Shown here: piece after piece, positions 26,361-34,502 of the stretch | How positions within the stretch are numbered: the first letter of the stretch is position 1 | Layout of the letters: each line of letters opens with the position of its first letter | Origin: Acidobacteriaceae bacterium | GTDB taxonomy: Bacteria; Acidobacteriota; Terriglobia; Terriglobales; Acidobacteriaceae | Direction: 5' to 3' | Assembly (NCBI GenBank): GCA_003151985.1 | Contig: PLZC01000157.1 | Coordinates: 1 to 40,067 of the forward strand | DNA: 40,067 bases | Position numbers and translations under genes: made by a program | Notes under the pieces: model-generated | What the model saw: only the letters and a program-made list of their open reading frames with translations | Told to the model about the DNA's origin: nothing | Database searches by the model: none

Positions 26361-27734
26361 ATGAAGCAGATCGAACGACGCGAGTTTCTCAAGACAACAG
26401 GCTTGCTTGCTCTAGGTAGAATGTCACTCAGTGTCGCTGCCGCAAAGGGTCTGGCAGCAGATACAGCCGAATCCACCCATGTGACTTTGCGAAAACACTT
26501 GACCACCGTGGAGGACCACCTTAACAACGGAATTATCCCCTTCTGGTTCCAGAGAGCCCTTGACACCCAATACGGCGGCTTTATGACGAATTTCGACGAA
26601 CAAGGCAAAGCCCTCCCTGTCCCCGAAAAATATGTCAATACTCAATGTCGATTGATCTGGTGGTTTTCCACACTGAGGCGCCGCTTCCCGCAATTGCCCA
26701 AAACCACTGATATGGCCAGCCAGGGAGTGGATTTTCTCATCAAGAACTTCTGGGATGAGAAATATGGCGGCTTCTATTGGAAAGTGAAACGGGACGGGTC
26801 GGAGTTAGACCCCGCGAAGATTGTCTATGGCGAAAGCTTTTGCATTTATGCCCTGAGCGAATACTACCTGGCAACCGGTGACAAGCGAGGACTGGAGTAC
26901 GCCTCTCGAACCTTCGATTTGTTGCAGAAGTACGCTGCCGACACCCTGAACAGCGGTTACATCGAAAATGTGAATCGCGATTGGAGTCCTGAAAGCGGCG
27001 GATTTGCCGGAGGTGATCGCAAGGGCCTCGATACCCATATGCACCTTATGGAATCGTTCACGACGCTCTACGCCGCAAGTGGGGATGACCTGCATCGGCG
27101 CAAGCTATTGCAGGTGGTTGAGCTGATTCGCGAAAAGATGATCGATAAGTCCACCGGTTGCGGATTGAACCAATTCGATCTCGCTTTTCATTCGCTGGCG
27201 GCCATTCCCATCAAGCGTACTTGGAACGGAGAACGCCTCGGTGAAAAGCCTGCCGACCCCGTTGATACAACATCCTACGGTCATAACGTCGAACTCGAAT
27301 ACTTGATGCACCTGGCTTTGAAGACGGCACACGGCGAGGCAGATTCAGACAAACCCATTTATAAGCGCCTGTTGGACCATGCCGCCAAGCACGGTGTCGA
27401 TTGGGAATTCGGTGGAATTTTCCGCGACGGGTTGCGCGCCACAGGCGAGGCAATCGTTTTGGAGAAGGAGTTCTGGCAGCACAGCGAATCGCTCGTTGCT
27501 TTCGTGGATGGGTACGAACTGTTTCGCGAGCCACGCTACCTGGAGGCATTTGGCAAGATCTGGCAATTTGTCCAGGATCATATGATTATAAAAGGCGTGG
27601 GTGAATGGCGTACTCTATTGGATCGCCAAGGCAAGCCGATCGATCCGAACATTGGTAACCCGTGGAAGGTTTCCTACCACACAGGGCGATCCATGCTTGA
27701 ATGCAGGGAACGTCTCATCCGCTTGCTTGCATAA
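26361..27734 (+). CDS. AGE-family (N-acylglucosamine/cellobiose 2-epimerase-like) protein with Tat signal
   Basis: A 457-residue protein with a twin-arginine signal (RREFLKTTG then a hydrophobic Leu/Ala stretch) and an alpha6/alpha6-barrel of the N-acylglucosamine 2-epimerase superfamily. Family hallmarks are visible: YGGFMTNFD, the RLIWWFS segment, the GHNVELEYL segment with a catalytic-type His, and SYHTGRSMLE near the end. Members epimerise or isomerise sugars, including cellobiose and mannose, usually in the cytoplasm. The Tat signal suggests export to the periplasm, which is unusual. It is divergent from the PhyH gene. Confidence 0.85.
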   Translation: MKQIERREFLKTTGLLALGRMSLSVAAAKGLAADTAESTHVTLRKHLTTVEDHLNNGIIPFWFQRALDTQYGGFMTNFDEQGKALPVPEKYVNTQCRLIWWFSTLRRRFPQLPKTTDMASQGVDFLIKNFWDEKYGGFYWKVKRDGSELDPAKIVYGESFCIYALSEYYLATGDKRGLEYASRTFDLLQKYAADTLNSGYIENVNRDWSPESGGFAGGDRKGLDTHMHLMESFTTLYAASGDDLHRRKLLQVVELIREKMIDKSTGCGLNQFDLAFHSLAAIPIKRTWNGERLGEKPADPVDTTSYGHNVELEYLMHLALKTAHGEADSDKPIYKRLLDHAAKHGVDWEFGGIFRDGLRATGEAIVLEKEFWQHSESLVAFVDGYELFREPRYLEAFGKIWQFVQDHMIIKGVGEWRTLLDRQGKPIDPNIGNPWKVSYHTGRSMLECRERLIRLLA

Positions 27735-27789
27735 GGAATTCGAGGCCGGAGCGGCGTTGAGCCCGGAAAATCCCAGCCGCCAGGCAGAT

Positions 27790-27818
27790 TTGTGCTTTTT
27801 CCGCGATCTTGCTACTAT
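27790..27818 (+). promoter_or_regulatory. Putative promoter of the sulfate assimilation operon
   Basis: TTGTGC (27790-27795) and TACTAT (27813-27818) are spaced by 17 bases. Transcription would begin near 27825-27829, that is, at or within a few bases of the leader ORF start at 27829, so the message may be leaderless. Assigned by eye. Confidence 0.4.
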
Positions 27819-27828
27819 GACGCTAGAC

Positions 27829-27897
27829 ATGACGAGCGCCTTCCTAAGCCGCCTCTGTTGTTGCCTGTCGAACATCTTCGACGGGTGTAATAACTAG
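27829..27897 (+). CDS. Cysteine-rich leader peptide upstream of cysDNH
   Basis: A 22-codon ORF that starts MTSAFLSRL, continues with three Cys codons in a row (27856-27864, TGT TGT TGC), and ends FDGCNN before TAG. Four of 22 residues are cysteine. It lies in the 275-base gap in front of cysD and has no Shine-Dalgarno; the expected transcription start is within a few bases of the ATG. The Cys codons sit at the 5' foot of a strong hairpin. This is the layout of a ribosome-mediated attenuator in which scarce Cys-tRNA stalls the ribosome; polycysteine leader ORFs of this type are known from mycobacteria. In Acidobacteriota I know of none. ATG 27817 is a possible alternative start, giving 26 residues. 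Confidence 0.6.
   Translation: MTSAFLSRLCCCLSNIFDGCNN
27864..27885 (+). promoter_or_regulatory. Leader hairpin 1 overlapping the Cys codons
   Basis: CCTGTCGAA (27864-27872) pairs with TTCGACGGG (27877-27885) across a CATC loop: nine pairs including one G-U. Its 5' foot is the last base of the third Cys codon, so a ribosome stalled at those codons would cover and open it. No U-run follows, so it is not a standard terminator. Confidence 0.6.
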
Positions 27898-27910
27898 TCT
27901 CTGATTTTCC

Positions 27911-28003
27911 CCTCGCAATTCATCAGACGACGCACCCGACCAGAATAGCCGGTGTGCGGAAATCAGCAGCATTGGCCTTCAGCGATTCCCACACTGAACG
28001 AGG
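27911..28003 (+). promoter_or_regulatory. Possible helix masking the cysD ribosome binding site
   Basis: CCTCG (27911-27915) and TTCA (27919-27922) can pair with CGAGG (27999-28003) and TGAA (27995-27998). The nine-pair helix has a three-base bulge and encloses hairpin 2. CGAGG contains the Shine-Dalgarno of cysD, six bases before its ATG. Folded by hand only. Confidence 0.4.
27931..27958 (+). promoter_or_regulatory. Leader hairpin 2 and competing helix
   Basis: CGCACCCG (27931-27938) can pair with CGGTGTGCG (27950-27958; one T bulged). The same 5' arm (27932-27938) can instead pair with CGGGTGT (27882-27888), the 3' side of hairpin 1. The two pairings exclude each other, as in attenuators. 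Confidence 0.45.
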
Positions 28004-28009
28004 TCATGC

Positions 28010-28981
28010 ATGCCGGTCATCGATCTTGCTGCTTCCGCTTCTGCTCCGCGCGATCCCGCCCTCTCTCTGCCCCAAAATGCTTCGCCGCGCCTGTCCCATC
28101 TACGCATTCTCGAAGCCGAGAGCATCCACATTCTGCGCGAAGTGGCCTCGGAGTTCGAAAGGCCCGTCATGCTCTACTCGATCGGCAAGGATTCGTCCGT
28201 CATGCTGCGACTGGCGCAGAAAGCCTTTTACCCGGCCCCCATTCCGTTTCCATTGCTGCATGTGGACACCGGCTTCAAGTTCGCCGAGATGCTCACCTTC
28301 CGCGACGAAATGGCGCGGTCCGTCGGCGCTCAGTTGCTGGTGTGGCGCAATGAAACCGCGATTGCCGCGGGAACGAACCCCATCGCGCTCGATACCAAGC
28401 GCTGCTGCGGACTGCTGAAAACGCAGGCGCTGCTCGATGCGCTCAGGTACTACAACTTTGACGCGGCATTTGGCGGTGCGAGACGCGACGAGGAGAAGTC
28501 CCGCGCCAAGGAGCGCATTTACTCTTTCCGCGACAATGCGGGGCAGTGGGACCCCAAAAATCAACGCCCAGAATTGTGGAATCTTTACAACGCCCGCATT
28601 CACCCCGGCGAGAGTATTCGCGTTTTCCCACTTTCCAATTGGACGGAGATGGATGTGTGGCAATACATCCACCAGGAGAACATTCCCGTCGTGGATCTCT
28701 ACTTTGCCAAAGAGCGCCCTATGTATGTTCGCGGCGACGCGCTCCTTCCCATCGAGCAGGCTTTTGTTGCGCGCCTGGGTGAAGTTCCGCAACTGGTCAA
28801 GTCTCGGCTCCGTTCCCTGGGATGCAGCCCTTGCACCGGAGCAATTCGTTCCGACGCCGACACGATTCCCGCCATCATCGCGGAGTTGATCTCCTTCCGC
28901 TCTTCCGAGCGCGCCAACCGCGCCATCGATCACGACCAGGAAGGGTCGATGGAGATCAAGAAGCGGGAGGGCTACTTCTGA
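28010..28981 (+). CDS. cysD: Sulfate adenylyltransferase subunit 2
   Basis: A 323-residue ATP sulfurylase small subunit of the PP-loop family. The pyrophosphate-binding loop is visible in [10 protein letters not shown], with [27 protein letters not shown] and the C-terminal [11 protein letters not shown] typical of CysD. With CysN it makes adenosine 5'-phosphosulfate (APS) from sulfate and ATP in the cytoplasm. The ATG at 28010 has GAGG six bases upstream, and that site may be masked by leader structure. The stop overlaps the cysN start (TGATG). Expression is likely controlled by the Cys-rich leader upstream. Confidence 0.96.
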   Translation: MPVIDLAASASAPRDPALSLPQNASPRLSHLRILEAESIHILREVASEFERPVMLYSIGKDSSVMLRLAQKAFYPAPIPFPLLHVDTGFKFAEMLTFRDEMARSVGAQLLVWRNETAIAAGTNPIALDTKRCCGLLKTQALLDALRYYNFDAAFGGARRDEEKSRAKERIYSFRDNAGQWDPKNQRPELWNLYNARIHPGESIRVFPLSNWTEMDVWQYIHQENIPVVDLYFAKERPMYVRGDALLPIEQAFVARLGEVPQLVKSRLRSLGCSPCTGAIRSDADTIPAIIAELISFRSSERANRAIDHDQEGSMEIKKREGYF

Positions 28982-30705
28982 TGCCGACCGTTATGGATCG
29001 CACGTTTTCCATCGATGAGTTTCTGGCCGAAGAGCGCGAGAAGGATTTATTCCGCTTCTCCACCGCTGGCAGCGTGGACGATGGAAAATCCACGCTCATC
29101 GGCCGCTTGCTTTACGACACCCACTCTGTCTACGAAGACCAGGTGCGCTCCATCGAGGGCAAAGGCACCACCGCTCCAGGACAAATCGATTTTGCATTGC
29201 TCACCGACGGTCTTCGCGCCGAACGGGAACAAGGCATAACCATCGACGTGGCCTACCGCTACTTCGCTACGCCCCGGCGCAAGTTCATCATTGCCGACAC
29301 CCCCGGCCATGAGCAATACACGCGCAATATGGCCACTGGAGCCTCCACGGCCGATGCCGCCGTTGTGCTCATAGATGCCGCAAAGGGAGTGCTAATTCAA
29401 TCGCGGCGTCATGCCTATATTGCATCGTTGCTGCGCGTGCGACACGTGCTGGTCGCAGTCAACAAGATGGACCTCATTGACTACGATGAGGCTCGCTTTC
29501 GCGCCATTGAACGCGACTTCAAGGTTGTTCTGGATCAGATTGCGGCAGATACAGGCAGCCCCGTCGAGTCTACTTTCGTTCCCGTCAGCGCCCTGGCCGG
29601 AGATAACATCGTTCATCGCTCAGATGCCATGCCCTGGTACAAAGGGCCATCGCTGCTTGAGTTGCTCGAGTCATTGCCATCTTCGCAGGACACGCGCACA
29701 TCGCCGTTCCGGTTCCCAGTGCAGCGCGTCCTGCGGCCCGATCACACCTTTCGCGGCTTTGCCGGACAGATTGCCTCGGGGACCATTCGCCCTGGCCACA
29801 AGATCACTGCGCTGCCTTCCGGAAGAACTGCTGAGGTTGCGCGTATCGTTTCCTTTGACGGAGATCTTGCCGAGGCTCATGCCCCGCTCTCAGTAACACT
29901 TGTATTGGACCGTGAACTCGACATCAGCCGCGGCGACCTCATCGTTTCATCTCATGCCCAGGCCATTGTCGCCAGGTATATTCGTGCCGCGCTTGTCTGG
30001 ATGGATCAGCGTCCACTCGAACGCAATCGGCGATATCTGTTGAAGCACACCAGCCAAACCGTGCCGGCTTTCGTTTCAGCAATCGAACACCGCAATGACA
30101 TAGCGACGTTGAAGCATGAACCCGCCGGCAGCCTGGAAATGAACAGCATCGGCATAGTGACCCTGCAACTGTTGCGACCGATCGCTGTGGATGCCTACGC
30201 GGACAATCGAAGCACCGGTGCCTTCGTCCTTGTAGATACCGAAACCAATGCTACCGTGGCGGCCGGAATGATTCGATCGGCCAGCGTCGATATTTCGGAC
30301 GGAGAGGATTCTTATACCACCGTAGAAGGCCCAGTTACCTCCGTAGAAAGAAGCGCCCGCTGGGGCCATCAAGGCGGCGCCCTGGAGCTGAGCGGCCCCC
30401 CAAAAGCCGTTGATGCAATCGAGCGATCGTTATTTGAAGCAGGAGTCATCACCCAACGCATTAACACGGGCGATGAACTCTTCCGGTTTCACACCGGCCT
30501 TCTCGAAACCCTCACCAATCTGCACGTTCGATCCGGCGTGCTTGCCTTGGTAATTACCGTTAACGAAGGCGATCAACTGACGATACGCGTTGGAGACCGG
30601 CAGGAAACTTTCGACGTCAGCAATCGGGCTGCTGCCATCGCCGCCGTACACCAGGTGTTGCATAACGCAAGCATTCTTCACGATGTAGAGAGGGTGGGCT
30701 TGTAA
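28981..30705 (+). CDS. cysN: Sulfate adenylyltransferase subunit 1 (GTPase), with a C-terminal extension
   Basis: A 574-residue EF-Tu-like GTPase subunit of ATP sulfurylase. Motifs: G1 GSVDDGKST, G2 region EREQGITIDV, G3 DTPGHEQ, G4 NKMD. GTP hydrolysis drives APS formation with CysD. It is about 100 residues longer than E. coli CysN. The extension (LELSGPPKAVDAIERSLFEAG and on) looks like a worn APS kinase (CysC) domain in which the P-loop is replaced by SGPPKAVD, so it should not make PAPS. The ATG at 28981 overlaps the cysD stop (TGATG) and its own stop overlaps cysH (TAATG). Confidence 0.94.
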   Translation: MPTVMDRTFSIDEFLAEEREKDLFRFSTAGSVDDGKSTLIGRLLYDTHSVYEDQVRSIEGKGTTAPGQIDFALLTDGLRAEREQGITIDVAYRYFATPRRKFIIADTPGHEQYTRNMATGASTADAAVVLIDAAKGVLIQSRRHAYIASLLRVRHVLVAVNKMDLIDYDEARFRAIERDFKVVLDQIAADTGSPVESTFVPVSALAGDNIVHRSDAMPWYKGPSLLELLESLPSSQDTRTSPFRFPVQRVLRPDHTFRGFAGQIASGTIRPGHKITALPSGRTAEVARIVSFDGDLAEAHAPLSVTLVLDRELDISRGDLIVSSHAQAIVARYIRAALVWMDQRPLERNRRYLLKHTSQTVPAFVSAIEHRNDIATLKHEPAGSLEMNSIGIVTLQLLRPIAVDAYADNRSTGAFVLVDTETNATVAAGMIRSASVDISDGEDSYTTVEGPVTSVERSARWGHQGGALELSGPPKAVDAIERSLFEAGVITQRINTGDELFRFHTGLLETLTNLHVRSGVLALVITVNEGDQLTIRVGDRQETFDVSNRAAAIAAVHQVLHNASILHDVERVGL

Positions 30706-31403
30706 TGACAACCGTCGAGATTCACGCGCAGGTAAGTGCCAAATTGGACGAGGTCCGCGCCGCGCTCGCCCGCGAGATTACCGGCAGCCACGATGTCTGC
30801 CTCACCTGCAGCTTTCAATCCGAGGACGTTCTACTTACGAAACTTGCCATCGAGTTGGATGCGAAGATCCCGATTCTCTTTCTCGACACGGGTTATCACT
30901 TCCCGGAGAATTACGAGTATCGCGATCGCATCGCCGCTGAATGGCAACTCAATTTGATCAACTTGTTGCCCGCAAAAACCGTGGCAGAGCAGGAGGCCGA
31001 GTTTGGCCTTCTCTATCAGTCCGCGCCAGACCAGTGCTGCAAGCTGCGAAAGGTTGAGCCGCTGTTCAAAGCGATCGCCGGTTATCGAGTCTGGCTCACG
31101 GGCTTGCGGCGTGAGCAGGCAAAGAGCCGCGCGCTGCTTGAGGAATCAGCAATCTTCACTCTTCCCGGCGGGAAGCAGGTACTCAAACTTGCTCCCCTTG
31201 CGGCCTGGACCACGAAAGACGTTTGGTATGCCTGCGAGCAACTCTCGATTCCGCTGCTGCCGCTCTATGAGCGCGGCTACTCTTCCATCGGATGTGAACC
31301 CTGTACCTCGCTTCCCTTGAATCCCGATGACCCGCGCTCAGGTCGTTGGGGCGGTCGCAAGGTTGAGTGCGGAATTCATATTGAAGTGGCGCCCGCTCGA
31401 TAA
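30705..31403 (+). CDS. cysH: Assimilatory adenylyl-sulfate (APS) reductase
   Basis: A 232-residue reductase of the CysH family. It has the PP-loop-like TCSFQSED, LDTGYHFPE, and the catalytic C-terminal ECGIH (Cys222). The four cysteines of a [4Fe-4S] cluster are present as Cys111-Cys112 (DQCCKLRK) and Cys197-Cys200 (GCEPC). In this family the cluster marks enzymes that reduce APS directly, which fits the lack of a working APS kinase in the operon. The product is sulfite; no sulfite reductase gene lies in the window. Start overlaps the cysN stop. Confidence 0.93.
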   Translation: MTTVEIHAQVSAKLDEVRAALAREITGSHDVCLTCSFQSEDVLLTKLAIELDAKIPILFLDTGYHFPENYEYRDRIAAEWQLNLINLLPAKTVAEQEAEFGLLYQSAPDQCCKLRKVEPLFKAIAGYRVWLTGLRREQAKSRALLEESAIFTLPGGKQVLKLAPLAAWTTKDVWYACEQLSIPLLPLYERGYSSIGCEPCTSLPLNPDDPRSGRWGGRKVECGIHIEVAPAR

Positions 31404-31431
31404 CCGGGCCGCATAAGATTCGAGGAGCGGG

Positions 31432-32277
31432 ATGCCATACCTGATTGGATTCGTTATCGCATTGTTTATCGCACTTACCGGGGTAGGCGCGGGCACCATT
31501 ACTGTGCCCGTTCTCATCCTGTTCTTGAATGTGCCGGCGCCCATCGCAGTTGGAATCGGCCTCACCTTCTCGGCCGTCGTCAAGTTCATGCTGGCGCCCG
31601 CGCAGATTCTTCGCCGCAATGTTGCGTGGCCAACGCTCGGGCTCATGCTCGTGGGCGGAGTCCCCGGAGTCCTCGTCGGTTCCTTGCTCTTGAAGCACCT
31701 GGTCACTGCCGGATCACAGAACCTCTTGAATGCATTGCTTGGTGGAATACTTGTAACAACGGCGGCTTGGCAGATCCTGTTTTCCTTCCGCCCCATGAAG
31801 AAGAATTCAGGCGCTAAGGATCGCAGTTTCTTCTTGCCGTGGTTGATGCTCCCGGTAGGCGCCGAGGTCGGTTTCTCTTCCGCAGGGGCCGGCGCTTTGG
31901 GCAGCGCCGCGCTACTCAGCCTTACCCCGCTAATGCCCGCGCAGGTGGTCGGCACCGATATTCTGTTTGGCTTCATCGTCTCGCTAATTGGCGGCGGTGC
32001 ACATTGGTTCTCGCTTCCACTTAGCCAACCGTTGCTCCTTCAACTCATTGCCGGGGGACTCGCTGGGGCCATTGGTGGAACCCTTCTAAGCAGTCGCATC
32101 CCACGCCGCCCCTTGCGTATTGCGCTCTGGATTTGGCTGCTGATCCTTGGAGGTCAATTTCTCTTCAACAGCTATCAAGTCTGGTTTGCCCCGCGCAAAG
32201 AAGCAGTCAGCCGCTATCAATTCACGCAACATAAATCAAGCGATGCTTCAGCAAAACAAAAAGCGCAATCAGAATAG
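31432..32277 (+). CDS. TauE/SafE-family membrane permease
   Basis: A 281-residue protein with seven or eight membrane helices and the family patterns [14 protein letters not shown] at the start and a repeat-like second half ([16 protein letters not shown]). The family moves sulfite, organosulfonates or other sulfur compounds across the inner membrane. It follows cysH by 28 bases with GAGGAG before its ATG, so it is likely co-transcribed and could import sulfate or a related anion or export sulfite. Direction and substrate are inferred from context. It converges with the chemoreceptor gene by a nine-base overlap. Confidence 0.85.
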   Translation: MPYLIGFVIALFIALTGVGAGTITVPVLILFLNVPAPIAVGIGLTFSAVVKFMLAPAQILRRNVAWPTLGLMLVGGVPGVLVGSLLLKHLVTAGSQNLLNALLGGILVTTAAWQILFSFRPMKKNSGAKDRSFFLPWLMLPVGAEVGFSSAGAGALGSAALLSLTPLMPAQVVGTDILFGFIVSLIGGGAHWFSLPLSQPLLLQLIAGGLAGAIGGTLLSSRIPRRPLRIALWIWLLILGGQFLFNSYQVWFAPRKEAVSRYQFTQHKSSDASAKQKAQSE

Positions 32278-33537
32278 TTCGATGGCCGGCCCGCTATGGT
32301 CCGCACTCTTCTCGCCGCCTGATACCGCAAGGTGCGTGACGGTCTGGCTCGCCATCCGGTAGCGGGTAAAGTGTTCGGCAAGCATGCCCTTGAAAGTGGC
32401 TTCGAGTTTTCCATCCCAGGAGGTGTCTTGACGTTGTTCCATCAACCGCAGAAGATGGTCGCGCATCTCCACCAGTGATTCCTGCACGTGCTCCATTCGT
32501 TGCCGCATTACATCTTGAAACTGGATATGGCCTAACGCTTCAGACAAGCGATCAACACTCTCCTCATAGTTCGCATCCACTTCTGTAATCACTTCCAGCA
32601 GCAAGTTGCCGTTCCTGCTGAACTCCTCCTGCATTCCCGACAGGTCGCGAATCAAATGAGACATCACTTCGGTGGATGTATGCTGCTCCAGCGAGGCCCT
32701 TGCATCGGCCATCTCCCGGTTCACATTGGCTGAGGTCGAATTGATCCTTCCGGCAATGTCCGCTGCGGCTTGCGTTGACTTGGCGGCCAGCTTACGCACC
32801 TCATTGGCCACCACCGAAAATCCGCGCCCCGCGCTTCCCGCCCTTGCCGCCTCGATTTCAGCATTCAGCGCCAGAAGATTCGTCTGCTGCGCGATGCCGG
32901 TAATCACTTTAATCATCGGCGCCATTGCGAGCACCCCTTCAGCCATACACTCAATGCGCTCGAAGTTGCTGCGGAGCTCGTTGACCTGTTCCTGCAACTG
33001 CATCTCGATCGCCCCGATGATCTGCTTGTTCATCTCTAAGCGAGAATGAGTGCTTTCGGTAAGATCCTTGCCGCTCTGGATGGATTGCGCAATGCGCTTT
33101 CTTTGCAGATTTGCCTTTTCATTCAACAGGCAAATCTGTTCGATAACCAATGTGACCTCACGCTCAGATTCGCCCAAAGAATCGCCGATCTGGCTGTGCA
33201 TCACATTGATGTAGGGTTTCGATTCGTTAATCTCTTCGATCAACACGTCGCGGTTAGATAGCATTTGCGATATATCCCCGAACTTATGCTGACCGAATGC
33301 CCACATTTCGCGCACAGCAATTCGGCCCTGCGTGTAGTTACATCGTCCAACAATCAACAAAGGAAGGAATTCGATGACAAATATCCACCCAGCGATTTTA
33401 AGCCGATAGGGCAGGAATTCCGGCCCCAGCACAAATGACAATGCAAACCACAGCAGCAGATTGCAGAGGACTCCCAACGCCGTCTGTGCAAGCAGTCGAT
33501 TGCGGATTCGGGCCAGCCGTTCAACTTGTTCCGTCAT
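32269..33537 (-). CDS. Methyl-accepting chemotaxis protein without a periplasmic sensor
   Basis: A 422-residue chemoreceptor. Two membrane helices near residues 18-64 are separated by only about ten residues, so there is no periplasmic ligand domain and no obvious HAMP domain. The cytoplasmic signalling hairpin has its tip at [18 protein letters not shown] and [14 protein letters not shown], the CheA/CheW contact region. The tail includes [18 protein letters not shown], often seen in non-flagellar receptors. It probably senses an intracellular or membrane state. The CheY-like gene 84 bases upstream likely belongs to the same unit. Confidence 0.88.
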   Translation of the reverse strand: MTEQVERLARIRNRLLAQTALGVLCNLLLWFALSFVLGPEFLPYRLKIAGWIFVIEFLPLLIVGRCNYTQGRIAVREMWAFGQHKFGDISQMLSNRDVLIEEINESKPYINVMHSQIGDSLGESEREVTLVIEQICLLNEKANLQRKRIAQSIQSGKDLTESTHSRLEMNKQIIGAIEMQLQEQVNELRSNFERIECMAEGVLAMAPMIKVITGIAQQTNLLALNAEIEAARAGSAGRGFSVVANEVRKLAAKSTQAAADIAGRINSTSANVNREMADARASLEQHTSTEVMSHLIRDLSGMQEEFSRNGNLLLEVITEVDANYEESVDRLSEALGHIQFQDVMRQRMEHVQESLVEMRDHLLRLMEQRQDTSWDGKLEATFKGMLAEHFTRYRMASQTVTHLAVSGGEKSADHSGPAIELF

Positions 33538-33621
33538 GATCCGAACCTCATCGTCCCCGCAAACTGAGACAGATCGATTGAATCTGCTCCATGCGTTCCA
33601 AACGGCGCCATCGCCATGGTC

Positions 33622-33996
33622 TTACGCTCCCGGCAAAACCTTCTTGATCACGTTAATCAGGTCGTTGCCTGCAACCGGCTTCACCAACCACCCGGTCGCA
33701 CCTGCGCGTTTGCCCTCCTCGCGCTTGGACGCTTCGCTTTCCGTAGTCAGCGTCAAGATCGGAATGAAACGGAAGGCCGGAAGCGCGCGCACCTTGCCGA
33801 TCAACTCAAAGCCTCCCATTACAGGCATATTGATGTCGGTAAGAATAAGGTCGGGCTTGATCCCGCTCTTCAGTTTTTCAAGTGCAGATTGGCCGTTGTT
33901 GGCGGTATCCACCTGGAATCCATTCATGGTCAATGTAGTCTTGAGGCTCAGCACCATGGTGACCGAATCATCGACGACGAGAATTGTTTTTGCCAT
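33622..33996 (-). CDS. CheY-like single-domain response regulator
   Basis: A 124-residue receiver domain with no output domain. It has the acidic pair in LVVDDS, phosphoacceptor Asp in ILTDINMP, the conserved Thr in LTLTTES, and Lys in WLVKPV. It resembles CheY or chemotaxis-linked regulators. It is encoded just before the chemoreceptor on the same strand, but no CheA, CheB or CheR gene is in the window, so its kinase is elsewhere. Output could be a motor or another chemosensory pathway. Confidence 0.9.
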   Translation of the reverse strand: MAKTILVVDDSVTMVLSLKTTLTMNGFQVDTANNGQSALEKLKSGIKPDLILTDINMPVMGGFELIGKVRALPAFRFIPILTLTTESEASKREEGKRAGATGWLVKPVAGNDLINVIKKVLPGA

Positions 33997-34051
33997 AAAT
34001 GAGTCCTCACAATATAAGTTTCGGCGCGGTCTTTCAGCCAGGCCGCATCGC

Positions 34052-34246
34052 TTACTGGCGCTGTGCCGGAGGCTTCATCACGCCCCCCACATCCCAAAAG
34101 GCATCGCAATCGATTGAGCTGGACATACGCTTCTCCACTCGCGCCACGGGCTCAATACCCTCGCTTCCCTTCTTATGAAAAAGGAGTACAGCTTGTTCAT
34201 CGACAGCAATTGCCATTGGGCTAGCGCGAAATTCCGAGATGCACAT
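34052..34246 (-). CDS. Small hypothetical protein (uncertain)
   Basis: A 64-residue frame starting MCISEFRAS, with AAGG six bases before the ATG at 34246, and ending before the CheY-like gene. The longer frame to 34303 takes its first residues from the inverted repeat of the MITE-like element, so that start is unlikely. No domain is recognised; VLLFHKKGSEG and FWDVGGVMKPP are the only distinctive parts. It could be a real small protein of the chemosensory unit or a decayed gene. Confidence 0.3.
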   Translation of the reverse strand: MCISEFRASPMAIAVDEQAVLLFHKKGSEGIEPVARVEKRMSSSIDCDAFWDVGGVMKPPAQRQ

Positions 34247-34286
34247 GAGAGCCTTCACATAAACGCAATGCCTCAACCCAAAACCT

Positions 34287-34419
34287 AGGGAAACTCTGAA
34301 CAAGTTCGTCTTGAGCAGCCGACATTCCCTCAGGGGCTAAAGGCCGCCCGATTCTGTGGCACTTATGTACGGGCTAAAGCCCGTACCCTTCAAAACGGTG
34401 ACTTAATCAGAGTTTCCCT
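34287..34419. mobile_element. MITE-like element with 13-bp terminal inverted repeats
   Basis: AGGGAAACTCTGA at 34287-34299 and its exact reverse complement at 34407-34419 bound a 133-base segment without coding capacity. Inside is a perfect palindrome (GTACGGGC-TAAA-GCCCGTAC, 34367-34386) and a second imperfect GGGGCTAAAGGCC motif. Short non-coding elements with GGGCTAAAGCCC cores are familiar in Acidobacteriota genomes. No transposase is nearby. Confidence 0.55.
34367..34386. repeat. Perfect palindrome, 8-bp arms and TAAA loop
   Basis: GTACGGGC and GCCCGTAC flank TAAA in the middle of the MITE-like element. The transcript could fold on either strand and might end or stabilise messages coming from the long gene at 34503-38222. 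Confidence 0.65.
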
Positions 34420-34502
34420 GAACCAAGTTGAGCGTGATAGAAGAGATCGTATTTTGGGAACTGGGACCGTTTCTGCACCATGATCTGCCTCGCTTGAAGC
34501 CA

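Noticed and set aside
27744-27800. Intrinsic terminator after the epimerase gene
   Set aside because: GCGGC and GCCGC arms are short with a large loop, and the T-run starts more than ten bases after the stem.
28100-28933. 277-residue minus-strand frame opposite cysD
   Set aside because: cysD is certain on the plus strand, and the antisense frame has no recognisable fold.
34247-34303. Longer start for the small hypothetical protein
   Set aside because: Its first residues are encoded by the inverted end of the MITE-like element.
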